The position numbers and the translations under genes were made by a program. A DNA stretch of 64,000 nt from Streptomyces sp. NBC_00820 (GTDB lineage Bacteria > Actinomycetota > Actinomycetes > Streptomycetales > Streptomycetaceae): NCBI RefSeq assembly GCF_036347055.1, contig NZ_CP108882.1:7614001-7678000 (forward strand), read 5' to 3'. How positions within the stretch are numbered: position 1 is the first letter of the stretch; the number at the start of each line of letters is the position of its first letter. The notes under the pieces were generated by a model that was not told the origin of the DNA, did not search any database, and worked only from the letters and a program-made list of their open reading frames with translations. Below are positions 49,751 to 61,735 of the stretch, one piece after another.

Positions 49751-49911
49751 TATCGCTCACCGGCGGCGTCGAGGTCAGCCTACGGCCGACATTATGCCTG
49801 GTCCGAGGGGTGTGCGTCGCGACGGGACCCGATCGGGACCGCCCCTGGAGGGAAAGGGCGCGGGCGTGCGGCGACCGAATATGAGATGCTCCGTTCCGGG
49901 GAGAGGCCCTA

Positions 49912-49928
49912 GATAAGCGGCGCCTATC
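49912..49928. promoter_or_regulatory. Shared 17-bp operator, copy 2
   Basis: GATAAGCGGCGCCTATC; read on the minus strand it is GATAGGCGCCGCTTATC. The arms GATA and TATC are perfect inverses nine bases apart (T-N11-A). Confidence 0.6.
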
Positions 49929-50310
49929 GCGTGATCGGAATTGCCTCTTTGACTTTCCCTGCCGGAATAGAAGAAGCTGCCGTTGCAGCGGGATTCGGAA
50001 ATCGCGACTCGCAGACGACGCAGACGACGCAGGGAGGAAGAGTGCGGGACCTGACGCGGCACACCGACGCGGGACCCGGCTCTACGACGGCGCGGACCGT
50101 CACGGCCTGCACGGCCGCGGAGGTGCCCGCGTCCTCGAATCCCCCTCCGGGCTGACCCACCTGCCGCAGCGCCCGCCCGCTCGCCCGTCCCGGATCCGGG
50201 GAGACACGTCTCTCCCGGGGACGCGAGCGGCCCGCCCTCGGCGACACGCGTCTCCCCGTCGACCGGAACCCGCCTGTACAGGCGTATGTCAGAAAGAGGC
50301 AGAGCACATT

Positions 50311-52614
<2,304 letters not shown>

Positions 52615-52672
52615 GCGGACCGGTGGCCACTCCTGTCTACGGTCAGGGAGGAGTGGCTCGTGCGCCTCGGAT

Positions 52673-52707
52673 GGCCCGGGGCCCGCTGCAGGAGCGGGCC
52701 CCGGGCC
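52673..52707 (+). terminator. Terminator of the first fdhF gene
   Basis: A perfect 15-bp stem: GGCCCGGGGCCCGCT (52673-52687) pairs with 52693-52707 around a 5-base loop, 59 bp after the stop codon. Confidence 0.85.
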
Positions 52708-52939
52708 GTACGGGGATCTCATGCCGCACACCGCGGGCCGGAACCTTTCGTCCGCCCGCGTGCTGACGCGTCAGTTCTGATGCGTCAGTTCTGATGAGCC
52801 GGCTCTGAATCGTCCAGCTCTCTTTCCCCGCGCGCACCGGACCTGAAGCACCCGTCCGTACCGTCCGCGCACGCGACCGGCGGCCCTCACCCGCCCGCGG
52901 CCGTGCCACCGGGACCACGGCGGACAGACGCGCCCCTCG

Positions 52940-53106
52940 CACCAGGACCCGCCACGGGCCTGGTACGCCCCGAGTGTCAGGCCCCCCCCACCACAGGCCG
53001 GTATGCGCCCCGAGCACCAGAACCCCACGGGGGCCCGATACAGCCCCACGCACCAAGACCCGCCACGGCCCTGTACGACCCCGAGCACCAAGACCCGTCA
53101 CGGGCC
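52940..53106. repeat. 36-bp imperfect tandem repeat, 4.5 copies
   Basis: Units begin near 52940, 52978, 53015, 53051 and 53086 with CACCARGACCCGCCACGG and end CCCCGAG or similar. The array lies in the 554-bp gap between fdhF copy 1 and the MFS gene. That gap also holds two copies of GCGTCAGTTCTGAT (52766-52779 and 52779-52792); no gene is supported there. Confidence 0.8.
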
Positions 53107-53168
53107 AACGAAGCACCGCGTACTGATGTCCACCGCGTTCCGACGCGTACAGAAAGGTACTTCCCGGC

Positions 53169-54362
53169 ATGCCAGCCACTCGCGCCGCGCACGGATGGTT
53201 TCCGGCGGCGGCCGCGGTATCCGCTGCTGGATGGGGTGCGAACCAGTTCACCCCGCTCTCGATGGTGTACCGGACGCAGAAGCACTGGGCAGCCGTCCCG
53301 GTCGCCTCCATGTTCACCACCTACCTGCTGGGCTTCCTGCCCGGCCTGTTGCTCGGTGGCCCCGCCGCCGACCGCTACGGACGGCGGCGCGTGGTCCGGC
53401 CGGCCCTCGTGCTGTCCGCGATCGCCAGCGCCCTGCTCGCCGCGGCGGTCCTGCTGCAGCCCCTCGTCTACGTCAGCCGCCTGCTCACAGGCATCGCGGC
53501 CGGACTCGTCCTGTCCGCCGGCACCACCTGGCTGCAGGAACTGTCGGCCGCCTCCGGCAACCCGGAAGCCGGCACCCGCCGAGCCACCTACGCGACCGGA
53601 TCCGGCTTCGCGGCCGGCGCGCTGATCGCCGGCGTCCTCGCCGAATGGCTGCCCGGGCCGATGCTGCTGCCCTGCCTCGTGCACGTGCTGCTCGCCCTGG
53701 CGATCGTCTTCGCGACCCGCGACCTGCCCGAGACGGCGGCGCCGCGCGCGGGCGCCCTGCCGAACCCGTACGCCTCCGGCCGACGGCGGTGTCCCGTCCT
53801 GCACCCCCGCTTCATCAAGGTGATACTCCCGGCGGGCCCGGCGGTCTTCGCGGCCTCGACCGTGGCCTACGTCGTCCTGCCCCCGCTCGTCGCCAACCGG
53901 ACCCTCGGGTACGCGCCGGTGTTCAGCGGGGCCGTCACGGCGCTGACGCTCGTGGTCGGCATCGCCGTCCAGCCCCTGGCCGCGTGGCTGGACCACGTGC
54001 GCAGTGCGCGGGCCACCCTCGTCGCCATGATGACGGTGATCGGCGGCCTCCTGGTCAGCGCGCTCGCCGTGCACTGGAACTCCGCCGGCCTGGTGCTGAC
54101 CGCCGCGGTCTTCCTGGGCGCCGGCTACGGCCTCACCCTGTCCTCGGGCCTCAGGGAGGTCCGGCGACTCGCTCCACCCGAGGCGCGGCCGGCGGCCGTC
54201 TCCCTCTACCACGGCGTCACATACAGTGGGTTTCTGACCCCGCTGCTGCTCGCCGTCACCGCCAGATCCGCCCCCTACCCCGCCCTGCTGGCGGGCCTGG
54301 CCGCCATCGGCCTACTGTGCCTCATGATCACGGCATGGCACAGCCGCCGGCATCTTCCCTGA
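53169..54362 (+). CDS. MFS transporter in the FDH region
   Basis: A 397-residue transporter with 12 hydrophobic segments. The MFS loop GGPAADRYGRRRVVRPAL follows segment 2, and the second half ends with SGLREVRRLAPPEARPAAVSLYHGVTYSGF. The N-terminal WGANQFTPLSMVYR is typical of a Streptomyces MFS group without assigned substrate. AAAGG lies upstream of the ATG. Set between fdhF copy 1 and fdhD in the same direction, it may move a substrate or product of the molybdoenzymes, such as a small acid, but nothing in the sequence proves that. Confidence 0.78.
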   Translation: MPATRAAHGWFPAAAAVSAAGWGANQFTPLSMVYRTQKHWAAVPVASMFTTYLLGFLPGLLLGGPAADRYGRRRVVRPALVLSAIASALLAAAVLLQPLVYVSRLLTGIAAGLVLSAGTTWLQELSAASGNPEAGTRRATYATGSGFAAGALIAGVLAEWLPGPMLLPCLVHVLLALAIVFATRDLPETAAPRAGALPNPYASGRRRCPVLHPRFIKVILPAGPAVFAASTVAYVVLPPLVANRTLGYAPVFSGAVTALTLVVGIAVQPLAAWLDHVRSARATLVAMMTVIGGLLVSALAVHWNSAGLVLTAAVFLGAGYGLTLSSGLREVRRLAPPEARPAAVSLYHGVTYSGFLTPLLLAVTARSAPYPALLAGLAAIGLLCLMITAWHSRRHLP

Positions 54363-54515
54363 TGGCACGGTAGGCGGCAGCCGCGCCGGCCGCGGAACCC
54401 GCCGCACACCGACGACACCACCCACCGGAGGCCCGGGACCGGCCCGCCGCCCCCATCGAACCAACTCACCGGCACGACACCTTCGGAGCCGGAATCCGAG
54501 GAGAGGAACAAGACC

Positions 54516-55352
54516 ATGGGACGAGTGACCGCGCGGCGACGGGTGCTCCGCATTCGCGACGGAGTCTCCTCATACCGTCCGGACACGCTGGCCGCGGAGG
54601 AGCCGATGGAGATCCGTGTCAACGGACGCCCGCTCACCGTGACCATGCGCACCCCGGGTGACGACTTCGACCTCGCGGCCGGATTCCTGGTCAGCGAAGG
54701 CGTGGCGCACAAGGAGGCGGACGTCGCCGGCATCCGTTACTGCGCCGGTGCCACGTCCGACGGCGGCAACACCTACAACGTGGTCGACGTCGTCCTCGGT
54801 GCGGGCGTGGAGGCCCCCGACGCCTCCCTGGAGCGGAACTTCTACACCACGTCCTCCTGCGGACTGTGCGGCAAGGCGAGCCTGGACGCGGTGCGCACCA
54901 CGGCCGCCTGGACCGTCGCCGAGGACCGGCTGAACGTCGGCCCCGAGATGCTGGCCTCCCTGCCCAACAAGCTGCGCGCGGCCCAGAAGGTCTTCGACAG
55001 CACGGGCGGACTGCACGCAGCTGGCCTGTTCTCCTCCGACGGCGAGCTGCTGTGCCTGCGCGAGGACGTCGGCCGGCACAACGCCGTGGACAAGGTCGTC
55101 GGACATGCTCTGCGGGAGGGACTGCTGCCGCTGCGGGGGAGCATGCTCATGGTCAGCGGCCGCGCCTCGTTCGAGCTGGTGCAGAAGGCGGTCATGGCCG
55201 GCATCCCGCTGCTCGCCGCCGTCTCGGCCCCGTCCTCCCTGGCCGTGGACCTGGCCGCCGAGAGCGGCCTGACCCTGGTCGGCTTCCTGCGCGGCAACTC
55301 GATGAACGTCTACACCGGCGCCGAGCGCCTGGAAGCGCAGCCCGTCGCCTGA
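54516..55352 (+). CDS. fdhD: Formate dehydrogenase accessory sulfurtransferase
   Basis: A 278-residue protein that moves sulfur from a cysteine desulfurase to the molybdenum cofactor of formate dehydrogenase, needed for its activity. The catalytic motif is [13 protein letters not shown] at about residues 114-126. [42 protein letters not shown] and [12 protein letters not shown] are also conserved. GGAGAGG precedes the ATG. Its presence supports a true sulfurated FDH-type function for at least one of the two FdhF proteins. Confidence 0.96.
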   Translation: MGRVTARRRVLRIRDGVSSYRPDTLAAEEPMEIRVNGRPLTVTMRTPGDDFDLAAGFLVSEGVAHKEADVAGIRYCAGATSDGGNTYNVVDVVLGAGVEAPDASLERNFYTTSSCGLCGKASLDAVRTTAAWTVAEDRLNVGPEMLASLPNKLRAAQKVFDSTGGLHAAGLFSSDGELLCLREDVGRHNAVDKVVGHALREGLLPLRGSMLMVSGRASFELVQKAVMAGIPLLAAVSAPSSLAVDLAAESGLTLVGFLRGNSMNVYTGAERLEAQPVA

Positions 55353-55361
55353 CGTTTCGGC

Positions 55362-55420
55362 CGCAGACACCGATGCCGCCTCTCACCCCGCGTGGGTGAG
55401 AGGCGGCATCGGTGTCTGCG
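55362..55420. terminator. 27-bp perfect bidirectional terminator
   Basis: 55362-55388 and 55394-55420 are perfect inverted complements over 27 bp around a 5-base loop. It begins ten bases after the fdhD stop and 24 bases from the LysR stop (convergent genes). Confidence 0.9.
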
Positions 55421-55443
55421 TACGCCGTCCGAGTCGGCGCCCG

Positions 55444-56373
55444 CTACGGCATCGAGGTCTCGCCCGGCAGCCGTTCCAGGGCGGTGGCCATGTCGATGTG
55501 CTCGGCGATCTCCGTCAGGGCGCGCGCCATGACCGAGCCCGGCTTCTGGGCCGTGGTCACCAGCCCGACCGGCATGGTCCAGGAGGGCTCCACAAGGGGC
55601 ACAGCGCGCATCCCGTGCGGCACACCGAAGACGTGGAGCCAGGCGTGCGGCACGATGCTCGCCCACCTGCCCGTGCGGACGTGGGCGAAGAGAGCGGCCA
55701 CCGAGTCGGTCTCGATCCGCGGCGAGGGCGCCGCCCCGGCCTGCGTGAACACGTCGTCCAGTACCCGGCGGCCCTGCATCGCCTCGGTCAGCAGGCACAG
55801 CGGCAGACGCGCGGCCTCCGCCCACGTGGCCTTCGACTGGTGAGCCAGCCCGTCCGCGGCCGTGATCAGGAGTACATAACGCTCCTGATAGAGCGGAATG
55901 GCATGGAAATTGTCCGAAAGGTCCTCGGGGAGGTAAGTGATTCCGGCGTCGATCTCGAAATTCTGCAGCTGACGGAGAATGTCCTCCGACTGGAGATCCG
56001 CTATCACCTCGACGGTGACCAGCGGGTGCTCCGTGCAGAACGGCCCCGTCAGTTCCGACACGGCGGCGGACGCGGTCGGGATCGAGCCGATGCGCATCCG
56101 GCCGCTGAGGCCACTGCGCAGGGCGCCCACTTCGTCCCTCAGGGCGTCACGGTCGGCGAGGATGCGCTGCGCCCATACCACGATGCGCTCACCCTCCGGC
56201 GTGAGCCCCTCGTATTTCCGGCCGCGCCGGACGAGGGGAACGTCAAGTTCCTCCTCCAGCTTGCGGATTCCCTCCGACAGCGCGGGCTGGGAGACGAAGC
56301 AGGCCGAGGCGGCGCGGGCGAAATGATGCTCCCGGGAGAGCGCGACGAGATACTCGAGTTGGCGAAACAGCAC
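55444..56373 (-). CDS. LysR-family regulator
   Basis: A 309-residue LysR protein. The HTH LEYLVALSREHHFARAASACFVSQPALSEGIRKLEEELDVPL is split here as LEYLVALSREHHFARAA and CFVSQPALSEGIRKLE (about residues 6-50), followed by the periplasmic-binding-like effector domain (GSIPTASAAVSELTGPF, ITYLPEDL). GTG at 56373 chosen because the HTH follows at once. It is divergent from the second FUSC gene and convergent with fdhD. The intergenic region contains a copy of the 17-bp palindrome found between cydA and fdhF, so it is the best candidate regulator of the whole FDH/cyd set. Confidence 0.88.
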   Translation of the reverse strand: MLFRQLEYLVALSREHHFARAASACFVSQPALSEGIRKLEEELDVPLVRRGRKYEGLTPEGERIVVWAQRILADRDALRDEVGALRSGLSGRMRIGSIPTASAAVSELTGPFCTEHPLVTVEVIADLQSEDILRQLQNFEIDAGITYLPEDLSDNFHAIPLYQERYVLLITAADGLAHQSKATWAEAARLPLCLLTEAMQGRRVLDDVFTQAGAAPSPRIETDSVAALFAHVRTGRWASIVPHAWLHVFGVPHGMRAVPLVEPSWTMPVGLVTTAQKPGSVMARALTEIAEHIDMATALERLPGETSMP

Positions 56374-56605
56374 TCCATGGGTGTACCGGACAGCTCCCCG
56401 GAAATCCAATCGGCTCCGTTCCGTGTGTCGCCCGGACCTGGCCGGACGCCGGCCGGACGCCGGCCGGACGGACACCCGGACGTGCCGGTGGCGGGGCGGC
56501 CCGTCCGGCGCGTCGGCGCAGGCCGGGCTGCCACCGCGCCACGGGCCCGCCCGCCTTATTGCGCTCATGAATCCGCGAAGTCCGTGCCTTTTTTCGTGCC
56601 CTTCT

Positions 56606-56622
56606 GATAGGCGGCCCCTGTC
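56606..56622. promoter_or_regulatory. Shared 17-bp operator, copy 3, within a 12-bp direct repeat
   Basis: GATAGGCGGCCCCTGTC matches copy 2 (minus reading) at 13 of 17 bases, and the right arm is TGTC instead of TATC. In addition CTTCTGATAGGC occurs twice (56601-56612, 56622-56633), exactly 21 bp or two helical turns apart. The site is about 55 bp upstream of the predicted start of the FUSC transcript, an activating position for LysR proteins. Confidence 0.55.
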
Positions 56623-56654
56623 TTCTGATAGGCCGTACTTGATCTACGATTTGC

Positions 56655-56660
56655 TAGAAT
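56655..56660 (+). promoter_or_regulatory. -10 element (TAGAAT), leaderless FUSC gene
   Basis: TAGAAT ends nine bases before the ATG at 56670, with no ribosome site between. Confidence 0.55.
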
Positions 56661-56669
56661 TGGCGAGCC

Positions 56670-58490
56670 ATGCCAAAGAGCCGCGAAGACTTCTCTCAGC
56701 TGATCACCGGACTGACCCGTGTTCTCTCGCCACGCGGCTCGTTCGCCATGGCCAAGATCAGCGGGGCGCTCCCTTTCGCTCTGCGGGCCGCGGTGACCAT
56801 GGCGCTGCCCACTCTGCCGCTGGTGCTGGCCGGGCGGCCCGATCTCGCGCTCTTCCCGGCGCTCGGCGCGTTCACCATCACGTTCGAGCGCAGTCTCCCC
56901 CCGCTGCGCCGACGCCGGCTGTGGCTGCTGGGGTTCTGCGCCCTGGCGATGACGGCGGCCGTGGGCCTCGGTTCCCTCCTCGCGGTGTGGGCCGGCCCCT
57001 CGGGCCCGTGGTTCCAGGGCGTGGCGGCCGTCGCGGGCATGGCGGCGGTGGCCGGACTCGCCAAGTTCGGCTGCGACTACGCCGGGCTGCGCGGACTCGG
57101 CGCGGTGCTGATGCTCTTCAGCTTCGCCGTCACGGCCGAAGCGCCGACCCAGCTGTCCCAGGTAGCGCCACACACGGCGCTGACCGCCCTGGGAGCCGCC
57201 ATCGCCTGGCTCATGTGCCTGCCGAACTCGCTCCAGCCCCGGCGGCTGCGACTGCTCGCCCTGGCCGACGCGCTGCAGGCCTTCTCCACCGCGCTGGACG
57301 CCGTGGGACCGAGCAAGACCTCGAAGGCCCGGAGGCAGGCGCTCGCGGCGGCGCTGCGGGCCCACTACGCGCTGAACGACGCCGACGTCGATCTCGACGG
57401 CCCGCCGGGCGGCGAGAACGAGGAGTTCTCGGCCGACTACGTGTGGGCGCTGCTGACCACCGACGCCTGGCAGTCGGCCAGGGGCGCCGCCCTCTCCCGT
57501 CATCTGCGGGAGCAGGCGCGGGCGCTGGCCGGCCGACGCTGGCACCTGCTGAAGCCGCTGCCGCAGGACCTCCGCCCGCGGTCGTCCGGAACCGGGACCG
57601 ACAACGCCCCCGCGGCCGGCACACCCGTCACCACGGCCTCGCACGCCCCCGCCGGGGTACCCCGGCCGAAGCGGAGCGGCGCGGGCCGCCGCCGGGCCGC
57701 GGCCCTCCTGCCGAACGCGGTGCGCACCGCCGTCGGCACCGGCGCCGCCGGCGGACTGGCGCTCTTCCTCGGCGTGGGACACAGCTACTGGGCGGCGATC
57801 TCGGCCGCCGCCGTGCTCCACTCGGTCAGCGCGTGGAGCACCGTGCAGCGCTCCGTGCAGCGCACCCTCGGCACCGCGATCGGCCTGCTGCTGACGGCCG
57901 CCGCCCTGATTCCGCACCCGGGCCCGGTGCCCATCATGTGCATGATCATCGTGTGCGAGTTCTTCCTGGAGTACCTGGTCGCCCGCAACTACGGCCTGGG
58001 GGTCGTCTTCCTGACCCCCCTCGCCCTGCTGCTGAGCGAACTGCACGCGCCGATCTCGGCGCACCAACTGCTGCACGACCGGGTCATCGGCAGCGCCATC
58101 GGCATCTGCGTGGGCCTCGTCTGCGCCCTGCTGCTGGTTCACGGCCGGGCCGCCGCACGTCTGCGCGACGCGCTGGCCGCCTGCGCCGCGGAGGCGGCCC
58201 GGGCGGAGCACGCGCTGTACGGCTCGCTGGAACGGCGCCGCGTCGCCCAGGTGCACCTGGCGGCCGCCCTCGTCGACCTCTACGAGGCCAGGGACGCGGC
58301 GACCGGCGAGGTGAAGCCGACACGGGTCGATCCCGGCGCCGTACGGGACATCGAACACCGCGCGTACGACGTGCTGAGCCGGCTGAGCGAGGCCGTACTG
58401 GACAGCGACCGCACCGCAGGCGCACCGCGTCCGGAGACCGCGAACGCACCGCGTCCGGACCAGCAGGAAGGGCCGGAAGAGCCCGTGTGA
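56670..58490 (+). CDS. FUSC-family membrane protein, copy 2
   Basis: 606 residues, a paralogue of the protein at 40201 over its whole length: first membrane block (PALGAFTITFERSLPPLRRR), central soluble region with a Pro/Ala-rich linker (about 300-345), second block with GHSYWAAISAAAVLHSVSAWSTVQRSVQRTLGTA and NYGLGVVFLTPLALLLSEL. This suggests export of aromatic or other organic acids. It is probably leaderless (TAGAAT) and lies downstream of a LysR-type operator. The C-terminal tail is Pro/Arg/Glu-rich. Confidence 0.86.
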   Translation: MPKSREDFSQLITGLTRVLSPRGSFAMAKISGALPFALRAAVTMALPTLPLVLAGRPDLALFPALGAFTITFERSLPPLRRRRLWLLGFCALAMTAAVGLGSLLAVWAGPSGPWFQGVAAVAGMAAVAGLAKFGCDYAGLRGLGAVLMLFSFAVTAEAPTQLSQVAPHTALTALGAAIAWLMCLPNSLQPRRLRLLALADALQAFSTALDAVGPSKTSKARRQALAAALRAHYALNDADVDLDGPPGGENEEFSADYVWALLTTDAWQSARGAALSRHLREQARALAGRRWHLLKPLPQDLRPRSSGTGTDNAPAAGTPVTTASHAPAGVPRPKRSGAGRRRAAALLPNAVRTAVGTGAAGGLALFLGVGHSYWAAISAAAVLHSVSAWSTVQRSVQRTLGTAIGLLLTAAALIPHPGPVPIMCMIIVCEFFLEYLVARNYGLGVVFLTPLALLLSELHAPISAHQLLHDRVIGSAIGICVGLVCALLLVHGRAAARLRDALAACAAEAARAEHALYGSLERRRVAQVHLAAALVDLYEARDAATGEVKPTRVDPGAVRDIEHRAYDVLSRLSEAVLDSDRTAGAPRPETANAPRPDQQEGPEEPV

Positions 58491-58609
58491 GGTCCCACCC
58501 GCGCACCCCGTGGCTGCGCTCGGACTCTCTCCTTACCCAAGTGACCTAGGCTGTGGCCCACTTGTGGCGTGCGAGTGCCGCGAGTCGACCTGGAACACAG
58601 GGAGTTGCC

Positions 58610-60925
58610 ATGAGCCGAGACACGTCGGGACAGTCCGCCGAAGGCGCCGAAGCGCAGCGGTCTCCGGAGTTTCACCCGTACCATCACCCGGCGGCGGGCT
58701 GGGGCGCCGCCAAGAGCGTGTCACGCTTCCTGCTGCGCGAACGCGAACTCCTGGACGGCCCCAGGGCCATTCAGAAGATGAACCACGAGGGCAAGGGCTT
58801 CGACTGCCCCGGATGCGCCTGGCCGGACGACCTCAAGGGCCTCAAGCTCGACATCTGCGAGAACGGCATCAAGCACGTCACGTGGGAGATGACCCGCAAG
58901 CGCGTCGACCCCGGCTTCTTCGCCGCCCACACGGTCACCGAACTCGGCACGTGGAGCGACGCCGCGCTGGAGGACCAGGGCCGGCTGACGCACCCCATGC
59001 GGTACGACGCCGCCACCGACACCTACGTGCCCATATCCTGGCAGGACGCGTTCGACCTGGTCGGCCGGACACTGAGCGGCCTGGACGCCCCGGGCGAGGC
59101 CGCCTACTACACCTCCGGACGGCTCGGCAACGAAGCCACCTTCCTCTACCAGCTGATGGCGCGCGAGCTGGGCACGAACAACCTGCCGGACTGCTCCAAC
59201 ATGTGCCACGAGGCCAGTGGCCGCGCACTCACGGCCGCGCTGGGCACCGGCAAGGGCACCGTCGACCTCAAGGACTGGGAGGCCACCGACGCGCTGTTCA
59301 TCCTCGGAGTCAACGCGGCCTCCAACGCCCCCCGGATGCTCACCTCGCTGGCCGAGGCGTACAAGCGCGGCGCGAAGATCGTGCACATCAACCCGCTCGT
59401 CGAGGCCGCGGCGCGGCGCACGATCATCCCGCACGACTTCGTGGACATGGCCCTCAACCGGTCCACTCCCACCAGCACGTTGAACCTGCAGCCGCGCATC
59501 GGCGGCGACATGGCGCTGCTGCGCGGCATGGCGAAGGCGATCCTCGCCGAGGCGGAACACCGGCCCAAGGCGCTCGACCGGCAGTTCATCGACCGCCACA
59601 CGACGGGATTCGAGGAGTACCGCACCCTGTGCGAGTCCACCTCCTGGGACGAGATCGAGCGGCAGAGCGGTCTCGACCGCGACCGGATCGAAGCGGCCGC
59701 CCGCGTCTACTGCGACGCCGACCGCAGCATCTTCAGCTGGTGCCTGGGCATCACCCAGCACGAGCACGGAGTCGACACGATCCGCGAGATCGTCAACGTG
59801 CTGCTCCTGCGCGGCAATCTGGGCCGGGAGGGCGCGGGCCCCTCGCCGGTGCGCGGGCACAGCAACGTGCAGGGCAACCGCACGTGCGGCATCGACCACC
59901 GGCCGTCCAAGGAGTTCCTCGACCGCCTGGCCGAGGCCTGCGGCATCGACCCGCCCCGCGAGCACGGCCTGGACACCGTCGCCACCATCGAGGCCATGCG
60001 GCGCGGCGAGGTCAAGGTGTTCGTCGGCATGGGCGGCAACTTCGCCCTCGCCGCGCCCGACACGGCTTACACGTTCGAGGCGCTGCGCAGCTGCGAGCTG
60101 ACCGTCCAGGTCAGCACCAAGCTCAACCGCAGTCACCTGGTCCACGGTCGCCAGGCGCTCATCCTGCCGTGCCTCGGCCGTACCGAGAAGGACGTGCAGC
60201 GGGGCGGCGAGCAGGCCACCTCGGTGGAGGATGCGATGAGCATGGTCCACCTCTCGGTGGGCATGAAGAAGCCCGCCTCCCCGCACCTGCTCTCCGAGCC
60301 GGCGATCATCGCCGGCATGGCCCGGGCGGCCCTGCCCGACAGCGCCACGCCGTGGGAGTCGTACGTCGAGGACTACGACCGGATCCGCGACACCATGGCC
60401 AGTGCCCTGGAGGGGTTCGAGGACTTCAATCGCCGCGTGCGGCTGCCGCTGGGCTTCCGCATCAAGCAGCCCGCCCGCGAGCTCGTGTTCCTCACCCCCT
60501 CCGGGCGCGCGGAGTTCTCCGCCGCGGAACTGCCCGACGTGGTCCCCGCGACCGGCACCCTCAAGCTGGGCACCATGCGCTCCCACGACCAGTGGAACAC
60601 CACGATCTACTCGGACGACGACCGTTACCGCGGCGTCAAGAACCTGCGCACGCTGATCTTCATGAACGAGGAGGACATGCGCGAGCGCGGCCTGAACCTC
60701 TTCGACGAGGTCGACATCACCAGTCTGGCCAAGGACGGCAGCACCCGCAGCGTGTACGGCTACAAGGCCATCCCGTACGACATCCCGCGGGGGTGCGCGG
60801 CCGGCTACATGCCGGAGCTGAACGTGCTGTGCGCGATCGGCGACTACAGCACACAGAGCGACCAGCCGCTGATGAAGAACGTCACCGTCACGGTGAACCC
60901 CGCCGGCCGGGCCGGCGACGCCTGA
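58610..60925 (+). CDS. FdhF/YdeP-family molybdopterin oxidoreductase, copy 2
   Basis: A 771-residue paralogue of the protein at 50311 and the closer of the two to E. coli YdeP: it has the N-terminal HPAAGWGAAKSV, then DCPGCAWPDD (Cys 66, 69) with a third Cys at 83, NNLPDCSNMCHEAS with the probable Mo-ligand Cys, LGITQHEHG, PVRGHSNVQGNRTCG and RSHDQWNTTIYSDDDRYRG. Cytoplasmic. ATG at 58610 with GGGAG; an upstream in-frame ATG at 58553 has no ribosome site. No FeS or cytochrome subunit is adjacent, so the electron acceptor is unknown. Confidence 0.92.
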   Translation: MSRDTSGQSAEGAEAQRSPEFHPYHHPAAGWGAAKSVSRFLLRERELLDGPRAIQKMNHEGKGFDCPGCAWPDDLKGLKLDICENGIKHVTWEMTRKRVDPGFFAAHTVTELGTWSDAALEDQGRLTHPMRYDAATDTYVPISWQDAFDLVGRTLSGLDAPGEAAYYTSGRLGNEATFLYQLMARELGTNNLPDCSNMCHEASGRALTAALGTGKGTVDLKDWEATDALFILGVNAASNAPRMLTSLAEAYKRGAKIVHINPLVEAAARRTIIPHDFVDMALNRSTPTSTLNLQPRIGGDMALLRGMAKAILAEAEHRPKALDRQFIDRHTTGFEEYRTLCESTSWDEIERQSGLDRDRIEAAARVYCDADRSIFSWCLGITQHEHGVDTIREIVNVLLLRGNLGREGAGPSPVRGHSNVQGNRTCGIDHRPSKEFLDRLAEACGIDPPREHGLDTVATIEAMRRGEVKVFVGMGGNFALAAPDTAYTFEALRSCELTVQVSTKLNRSHLVHGRQALILPCLGRTEKDVQRGGEQATSVEDAMSMVHLSVGMKKPASPHLLSEPAIIAGMARAALPDSATPWESYVEDYDRIRDTMASALEGFEDFNRRVRLPLGFRIKQPARELVFLTPSGRAEFSAAELPDVVPATGTLKLGTMRSHDQWNTTIYSDDDRYRGVKNLRTLIFMNEEDMRERGLNLFDEVDITSLAKDGSTRSVYGYKAIPYDIPRGCAAGYMPELNVLCAIGDYSTQSDQPLMKNVTVTVNPAGRAGDA

Positions 60926-61053
60926 CAGGACCGATGAGCGGTGACCGGCCCGTGACGAGGACCGGTCACCGCTCACCTCGGACCGGCCACCGCTCCCGGC
61001 CCGGCCGGTTCACCGCTCGCCGGACACGCGCTGCCTTTTCCGCTTCGGCCGCG

Positions 61054-61506
61054 TCAATTACCGATCTCGATGGTGCGCCGCGTCACGTGGCCGCTTTTCG
61101 GTAGACGCACGGTCAGCACTCCGTGGGCCATATCGGCCTGAACGGCCGAGACGTCCACGTCACCCGGAACACGAATTCCATAGGAGAACGACCCGGACCT
61201 GCGGCGCAGCGCATTGCCGCTCCCGGATTCCTCCACCGCGCCGTGAATCTGCAGTTCCCGGCCGTCGATCTCGATATTCACGCTCTCCCGGGGGATACCG
61301 GGGAGTTCCGCACGCACCAGGTAGGCGTCGCCCGCGTCCTCTTCCTCGACCAGCGGCATCCAGTGCCGGGCGGGCTCGGCGGGCTGCGCGGAGTGCTCGA
61401 ACAGCCGGCTGACCTCGCCCCACAGCTGCTGGAGTTCCACGGCGGGGTCGTGTCCGGCCCACCAGGCCGACCTGGCCGATTTCGCGAGGCCCGTGCTTTC
61501 GTCCAT
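61054..61506 (-). CDS. Small heat-shock protein (Hsp20)
   Basis: A 150-residue alpha-crystallin-type chaperone that holds unfolded proteins. N-terminal arm with [10 protein letters not shown], then the Hsp20 domain ([47 protein letters not shown]). The C-terminal IxI motif is ITIE-like (TIEIGN). AAAGGGGAG precedes the ATG. It is divergent from the ClpC-type ATPase across 229 bp, so the two are probably coregulated, although no HAIR, CIRCE or RheA operator was seen. Confidence 0.92.
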   Translation of the reverse strand: MDESTGLAKSARSAWWAGHDPAVELQQLWGEVSRLFEHSAQPAEPARHWMPLVEEEDAGDAYLVRAELPGIPRESVNIEIDGRELQIHGAVEESGSGNALRRRSGSFSYGIRVPGDVDVSAVQADMAHGVLTVRLPKSGHVTRRTIEIGN

Positions 61507-61735
61507 GGCGGTGTCTCCCCTTTTCGTCGGGTCCGCGATTCAGTCTAGGTCGGAAGCTCTCCGCTCGCGCCCGCAAACGCACGGTGACCGCGAGAGGCCT
61601 TCGGACAGCCATGTAATAGGGGTGCGTGACATGCCTTCTTCCCTTGCCTGGGGCGGCAGTGCTCGGGTTGCGGAGCATTGCACATCGCGGTTCAGTGAAA
61701 ACCTGATCCGTCGCGCACCAGGAGCTGGAGCTGCC

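Larger units (their letters stand above)
49496..50310. promoter_or_regulatory. Divergent cydA/fdhF control region
   Basis: 815 bp without a supported gene, with a distinctly lower GC content from about 49550 to 50000. It contains two related 17-bp palindromes (49734-49750, 49912-49928) and further GATAAG words (for example 49619-49624). No Rex operator was seen. Short frames, such as one from 49931 (+) or 50062 (-), have no ribosome site or recognisable product. Confidence 0.55.

Noticed and set aside
49931..50155. Small genes in the cydA/fdhF intergenic region
   Set aside because: Short frames on both strands lack a ribosome site, have unlike codon use and match no family; the region reads better as control DNA.
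49496..50310. A Rex operator upstream of cydA
   Set aside because: TTGTGAA/TTCACAA-type arms, expected for Streptomyces cyd control, were not found in this region.
52940..53106. CRISPR array
   Set aside because: The units are direct tandem repeats without unique spacers, and no cas genes are present.
61507..61735. HspR (HAIR) or HrcA (CIRCE) operator between Hsp20 and the ClpC-type gene
   Set aside because: CTTGAGT-N7-ACTCAAG and the CIRCE palindrome are both absent.
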